From NCBI GenBank assembly GCA_002005505.1, contig KV908342.1, forward strand, positions 25,157 to 37,656: DNA of 12,500 nt. Reading direction: 5' to 3'. This document shows, in pieces, positions 1-12,500 of the stretch. How positions within the stretch are numbered: the stretch's first letter is position 1; the number at the start of each line of letters is the position of its first letter. The position numbers and the translations under genes were made by a program. The DNA is from Botryococcus braunii (lineage: Eukaryota > Chlorophyta > Trebouxiophyceae). The notes under the pieces were generated by a model, which worked only from the letters and a program-made list of their open reading frames with translations, was not told the origin of the DNA and ran no database searches.

Positions 1-36
1 TGATCAAAGAGTATAACCGTCGTGAAAGCCCTCGGC

Positions 37-300
37 ATACAAATATCAAAACAGCCCAGCTTACAAAGGGAGGTAAAAGCACAGCATACAAATATCGAAC
101 AGCGCAGCACACAAGTAGCGTAAAAGCACAGCATACAAGTATCGCTGCTGCAAAGACGACACCATTGTGCAAGCACGGCATACAAGTATCATAACAGCGC
201 CGCATACAAGTATCGGAAAAGCACAGCGTACAAGCATCGTTAAAAGCACACGGTAAAAGTGTCCTTAAAGCACAGCCTACGAGAATCTCAGTCATGCCCA
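37..300. repeat. Degenerate ~24-bp minisatellite
   Basis: A repeated core like GCATACAAGTATCG recurs near 37, 85, 108, 133, 180, 205 and 228. The spacing is 23-25 bp, or twice that, and each core is preceded by AAAAGCACA-like sequence. Copies become more diverged to the right, to about 300. No coding signal is seen here. If gene 1 uses the splice donor near 440, this array lies in its next intron; if it stops at 414, the array is 3' flanking sequence. Confidence 0.75.
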
Positions 301-413
301 AGGGGCTTCTCCGGAAGAAGGATATATTGATCACTTGATGATGTGTTTGTTCTGTACCTCATCAGACCATTAATCACTTGATGGATTTGTTCTGTACCTC
401 CTCAGACAATTCA

Positions 414-4663
<4,250 letters not shown>

Positions 4664-4711
4664 CTGAACCCGCTCTCCCTACATGAGGAAGAACATTTCA
4701 GCGGACCCCAA

Positions 4712-5014
4712 TTAGCACAAAAAAGCAAGAGCCAGTAAGCCGTAAACGAGAAATATCCACGACGTTCCAGCAGATACCTCTTCTATCGGTTCCAAACGAG
4801 GCCCCAAGAACTCTGACCGCATATCCGCGAGTTCCCTGTGTAATACGTCGCATTCTCTCCTGATCTGCTGAGCTGCCCGGGTGATCCCCGGGTACGAACC
4901 GATCCTAGGATGGCGCTCGAAGAAAACGCTCTTTGCTAGACCTTCACGAGGTGCATGGCCTATACCATGTATGAAGCTGGTTCCGGCACAGTGGAAGGCC
5001 GTGACATCCACCAT
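4712..5014 (-). CDS. Orphan open frame with hydrophobic ends, doubtful
   Basis: I do not recognise this protein. From ATG 5014 it has 100 residues. The frame stays open upstream for about 14 codons (to a TGA near 5056), so it may be an exon of something longer. The upstream part, NLVVIAPLVLMVDV, is hydrophobic. The middle is charged and helical-looking (QQIRRECDVLHRELADMRSEF). The end, TSWIFLVYGLLALAFLC, is a good membrane segment directly before the stop. It lies 48 bp from the first visible exon of gene 1, on the same strand. It shows no splice junction to gene 1 and no pseudouridine synthase motif. It could be a mobile-element remnant or chance. Confidence 0.25.
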   Translation of the reverse strand: MVDVTAFHCAGTSFIHGIGHAPREGLAKSVFFERHPRIGSYPGITRAAQQIRRECDVLHRELADMRSEFLGPRLEPIEEVSAGTSWIFLVYGLLALAFLC

Positions 5015-5203
5015 TAACACGAGTGGGGCAATGACAACCAGATTCGACGGTTCCTCTCAGTCAGCTTGCGTCCTTCTTGAGCGTCATTTTTGAACCAGCT
5101 TTTTGAGAGAGCCGGCACAATAAAGGTGTTCTGGAGGACATATGAAGGAAAAGAAAACCATCTCGATCACGAACCTGGGCTCGGGACGCTTACGCTAAAC
5201 TAA

Positions 5204-5626
5204 GTTTCTAGGCGCAGTACCTATACCTCAACGACATTTGGGGACAGTTCAACTGTGAGAGAGCTTTCTGCCTGTCCTAGTACGGGCTGGGGATCCACGG
5301 AGCTAGACAAGAGTATTCCTAGATGGCGGGAACTGTATCGAACTGCACGGAAACGCACGTGGGCAGGTCATGTGGCTCGTATGCCTCAGATCGCTCGCAT
5401 GGAATGAAGCAGGCGAAGCACCGGACATGGACATGGCTCGATGAATCCAGCCAACATACCGTACCTAAAGCGAAGTAAAAGCAAGAATACAAGCAAAGTA
5501 ATTAAGGATGGATGTAGCAAAAGATACAGGCTACAAAACACGGCATGTAGGGCACATGGTTTCTGCACTTGTGGTAGAAGGGTAGGTCCGTGCACAATTG
5601 TTGTGGAGAGTTGTGGAGGATTTTGA
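5204..5626 (+). pseudogene. Decayed retroelement fragment, LINE reverse-transcriptase end like
   Basis: Open frame 5204-5407 reads PRWRELYRTARKRTWAGHVA then RMP. The pattern (R/K)xxWAGHVARMP is characteristic of the region after the reverse transcriptase core in many non-LTR retrotransposons. A TGA at 5405-5407 breaks it; the same frame then stays open to 5626 with a basic, Cys-rich stretch (HGFCTCGRRVGPC). No catalytic YADD-type motif is in the window. This is a short motif match only, so it could be chance. Confidence 0.35.
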
Positions 5627-6317
5627 GGGGGAATAGGGTAAGACATTGTGACTACACACCAGCAGGCAAACAGGCATAGTGAATGTATCAAATGTGCCTG
5701 TGCAAGGAGGGAATTAATTCAAGTATTAGATTTTTTTTTTGGGAAACATTAATGGAAACTTCGCTGAGAAGGGTGCCTTTGAATTTATTCAGTAGGCATG
5801 TGTCCAGACATGTCCTGTACAGGCTTCCTTACCGGGTTTTCGCATACTGACCCTACCGCGGTGAGTAGTAGAAGAGCTAGATAGGGTGGGAAACTCTTCC
5901 AGGACCAGGAGTAGTTCTGATGAGCATCATCATTAAAACCAAATGGGTGGGACACTGCCGAATATGGTAGTACGGACCTTCTTAAGCAGGTCCCAAGCTT
6001 GGCCATATGCATACTGATGTATGTTATCGGCGCCTGCTTCATTGACCTGCTAATTGTAATAATAAATCATTGAATTGCGATTGCAATGCAATTGCAATAC
6101 CAATTGCTGGAACTGATTGGAATCCACTGGGCTTCATGAGGCAGGTCAAGGTTTCCAACACTTGTTTCCTTCGTTGCAAGGAATATTGGTCCTACATTAT
6201 AAAATAGCGACAATGGCCACGTCAAGGTCCATCATTCCCCATGGGAGTCCGGCCTGGATTGTGTTAATATTCTATTTTATTAACTCGGGGTATACAAGGT
6301 CAGAAACAAGGTAACCC

Positions 6318-6335
6318 AGGGGCTGGCCAGCCCCT
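6318..6335. repeat. Perfect 18-bp palindrome
   Basis: AGGGGCTGGCCAGCCCCT equals its own reverse complement. No flanking direct repeats were seen, so an insertion boundary is not supported. Confidence 0.8.
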
Positions 6336-6589
6336 CCCTACGGACGGCTACACATTGCTACGTTTCATCATTAGTCAACTTCTCGAATCCTATGGCATTT
6401 CAAAAACGGTTCAAGTGCGGCGCGGGGCATTGCGGGCGCATGTGCACCTGAATAACTTTGGTCTAACATTGAAACGAAGTGGTCAGCTGTCGTTACAATG
6501 AAAATGATCAGGATCACAGGCTTCAAGCCAGGCTGGTATTGATACACTGATATCTGAACTCAACCACCATTTGATGATACCCACGTGGG

Positions 6590-6840
6590 TTCGTTTCACA
6601 GTGCGACTTCATCATATTTTTTTCAGCTGTCGTATCAACACGCCAACTGAAAGAAAAGGGCTTCCAACGAGACAGACCCTCCTCTGCTTCGAAACGACAA
6701 TGTCACCCCGTGGTGAGCTCTTTCCATGCATGTAATGAACACATTTTGGGTACTGTTACAGCGTGAGATCGATATATTCTTCAACTGTCATTAAAAACCC
6801 CAATTGAAAGAAACGGTTTGCAACAAGACAAACCGGACCC
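6590..6840. repeat. Diverged direct duplication, ~170 bp apart
   Basis: The segments at about 6595-6680 and 6762-6835 align. CATATTTTTTTCAGCTGTC is mirrored by GATATATTCTTCAACTGTC; then CCAACTGAAAGAAA by CCAATTGAAAGAAA, and CCAACGAGACAGACC by GCAACAAGACAAACC. A weaker third relative, CAGCTGTCGTTACAATGAAA, lies near 6484. Confidence 0.65.
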
Positions 6841-7003
6841 AATTGAGCGCCACAGCTATCCACCCACCTAGCGGGTCTTACGAAAAGGATGGTGGGGCCG
6901 AGAGCCCTGAACTCCCACCCCTATACTCCCGTCAGTTTGACCCCGTGGCTGCAACCTGCAGGTCTGCTAACCAGCTGGTCTCAGTAGTATGGCAGCTGAC
7001 AGC

Positions 7004-7280
7004 GCATGTACATAAGTAGGACAGATTCGACAGCATGTACCTCCGTACCTCAACTTCAACCGCCTGTCCCTACGTAAGCCACATTCAACCGCATGTGCAT
7101 CTACAGGACAGCTCTAACCAAGTGTACATCGATATCAATAGGTTACCGTCATGACGTGCGGTTGATCAACCGCACAGAAAAAACTCCATATAAGCATACA
7201 GGACGATTCCGTATATACCGCGTGTGCTTACGTAAATATCTAGTGACAACCAACTACATAGGACACATTGAAATGCATTT
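7004..7280. repeat. Degenerate 29-bp minisatellite
   Basis: Four successive units of exactly 29 bp begin at 7004, 7033, 7062 and 7091. They start GCATGTAC or similar; the last three end in AACC. Shorter or more diverged copies follow (28, 24 and about 29 bp). A recurring inner string is TACATAGGACA or TACAGGACA. Copies near 7230-7280 are heavily decayed. Confidence 0.7.
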
Positions 7281-7339
7281 ACCCACGAAACGTACTGAGC
7301 CAAATGCGTTTCCACTCTGCCCTCTGGAGTTTGAAGAAG

Positions 7340-7440
7340 GGGCCAAAACCTAACCCTTTGAGTCCCTTTGAGCCCTGTGCCCCTTTGAGCCCTTTGCCCT
7401 TGAGCCCTTTACCGTGGAGTCCTTGAGCCCCTTTGAGTTC
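7340..7440. repeat. CCCTTTGAG short tandem repeat
   Basis: About eight copies of CCCTTTGAGCC or CCTTGAGCC, 9-18 bp apart. The reading on either strand is low complexity. Confidence 0.85.
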
Positions 7441-7459
7441 AACGGCGGGCCTCCATCCC

Positions 7460-7504
7460 ACGACGTCGTACCTGAGGGGCCTCATATGAGGCCCCTCATG
7501 CATG
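7460..7504. repeat. Palindrome cluster with a 26-bp perfect inverted repeat
   Basis: TGAGGGGCCTCAT is directly followed by its reverse complement (7473-7498), giving a perfect palindrome without a spacer. ACGACGTCGT (about 7460-7469) and CATGCATG (7497-7504) flank it. The cluster sits between two minisatellites. Confidence 0.9.
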
Positions 7505-7529
7505 CGAAGTCGGAAAAGCAACTTCCGGG

Positions 7530-7830
7530 CGAGCAAGAGCTGCCCAATTGCGTTCATCGCGTTCTGAGCAAGCAAGAGCTACCCAATCGCGTTCAAGAAA
7601 GCATCTTCTGTACAACTAAGAGCTGCCCAATCGCGTCAGGAAGCATCTTCTGAGCAAGCAAGAGTTGCCAAATCGCATGCAAGAAAGCATCTTCTTGGCA
7701 AGCAAGAGCTGCTCAATCGCGTTCCGGAAAACATCTTCTGAGCTGCCAAATCGCGTCCTGAGCAAGCAAGAGCTGTCCGATCGCATTCAGAAAAGCATCT
7801 TCTGGGCGAGCAAGAGCTGCCCAACCGCGA
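7530..7830. repeat. Minisatellite of about 28-45 bp, eight copies
   Basis: The unit contains AGCAAGAGCTGCCCAATCGCG followed by TT(C)A(A/G)GAAAGCATCTTCTG. The GAGCTGCC cores lie near 7538, 7578, 7619, 7661, 7706, 7741, 7769 and 7814. Minus-strand frames are open over it (LLLAQKMLF-like repeats), but unit lengths are not multiples of three, so the array itself is probably not coding. Confidence 0.88.
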
Positions 7831-8005
7831 CGGCCTGAAAGAGGTTGGGGCCGTCTGAGTCTGACTCGGCAGATGCCCCAGACAGCTCGCAAAGATTTCC
7901 CTCCACGTACACCTGGACGCAAGGCACCACACCGGCCGCGGCTGAACCGTTGTACAGCAACTGCACTGTACGGCAAATGTACTGTACAGCAATGCACCGC
8001 ATCGG
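7787..8005 (-). CDS. Possible terminal exon of gene 2, weak
   Basis: An acceptor-like CTGCAG at 8007/8006 opens a frame in phase 0, as needed after the exon ending at 8312. It runs 72 codons to a TGA at 7787. The middle part, VVPCVQVYVEGNLCELSGAS, looks plausible for a secreted protein. The first part overlaps a short CTGTACAGCAA repeat and the last overlaps the 45-bp array, so chance openness is quite possible. Confidence 0.25.
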   Translation of the reverse strand, partial: PMRCIAVQYICRTVQLLYNGSAAAGVVPCVQVYVEGNLCELSGASAESDSDGPNLFQAVAVGQLLLAQKMLF

Positions 8006-8042
8006 CTGCAGTTGAAGACATTGCACAGCAAACTGCACTGTA
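7935..8042. repeat. Short CTGTACAGCAA repeat
   Basis: GTACAGCAACTGCACTGTAC and relatives (GTACTGTACAGCAATGCAC, ACAGCAAACTGCACTGTAT) recur four times within about 100 bp, with self-complementary TGTACA cores. Confidence 0.6.
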
Positions 8043-8050
8043 TACTCCCC

Positions 8051-8193
<143 letters not shown>

Positions 8194-8311
8194 CCCCCTC
8201 CCCCGCCCCTTCACACATCCCACACAACACAAGCACGGCATGCACACGTTCGCTCCAGCAGAGAGAGATTTGACTGGCCATTTCCACATCAAAGGAAGGA
8301 CAGGCACGGAC

Positions 8312-12500
<4,189 letters not shown>

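Larger units (their letters stand above)
5627..7003. other. Intergenic, no gene recognised
   Basis: Open frames here are under about 90 codons, on either strand, with no motif I recognise. The contents are an AATTGC-rich patch (6072-6107), an 18-bp perfect palindrome at 6318-6335, and a diverged direct duplication (6590-6680 and 6762-6835). Confidence 0.6.

Noticed and set aside
5785..6042. 85-codon minus frame with a hydrophobic stretch
   Set aside because: No motif, no clear splice context, and composition like the surrounding intergenic DNA.
7004..7830. CRISPR-like arrays (29-bp and 45-bp repeats)
   Set aside because: Units are contiguous or variable with no unique spacers of constant size, and there are no cas genes. 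The DNA is eukaryotic.

Overview
The window is eukaryotic nuclear DNA. The coding signal consists of short exons (64-214 bp) with GT...AG borders, scattered among introns of 0.13-2.2 kb that are full of microsatellites and minisatellites. Nothing resembles operons, ribosome binding sites or bacterial gene density. The lineage is not certain. A pseudouridine synthase of the kind found in plants and algae, and a secreted-looking protein with a cellulose-binding-like beta-sandwich, suggest a green-lineage genome (a streptophyte or other alga). This is an inference, not a demonstration.

I rebuilt two genes by hand, both on the minus strand. Gene 1 (about 4663 down to 414) is an RluA/RluC-type RNA pseudouridine synthase in six visible exons: 4482-4663, 4202-4352, 3036-3099, 2215-2340, 1416-1559 and 414/441-721. 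Every junction keeps phase, and the S4-like segment, the catalytic HRLDAETGG motif and the GRYHQIRRHLA motif appear in family order. The first exon of the gene (the start codon) was not found. The 3' end is either a stop at 414-416 or a splice donor at 440/439 leading out of the window.

Gene 2 (12500 down to about 8312) is a partial gene with three phase-consistent exons (11834-12047, 9488-9597, 8312-8461), plus a possible upstream exon at the right edge and a weak possible terminal exon at 7787-8005. It encodes a cysteine-containing region followed by a beta-rich domain that resembles carbohydrate-binding modules.

Between the genes (about 4.7-7.8 kb) lie an orphan open frame with two hydrophobic segments (4712-5014, minus), a plus-strand fragment resembling the end of a non-LTR retrotransposon reverse transcriptase (5204-5626), and about 2 kb with decayed repeats, several perfect palindromes and no recognisable gene.

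Repeats dominate the rest: (AC)n, (AG)n, (CT)n, (AGT)n, long A, C and G runs, and at least twelve separate minisatellite families (units of 10, 12, 18, 20, 24, 29, 31, 41, about 42, about 45, 61 and 72 bp), mostly inside introns. The most interesting points are a triplicated module carrying gene 1's last candidate splice donor and stop, a 72-bp intronic array whose plus strand repeats a 3'-splice-site-like motif, and the new two-part gene 2 protein.
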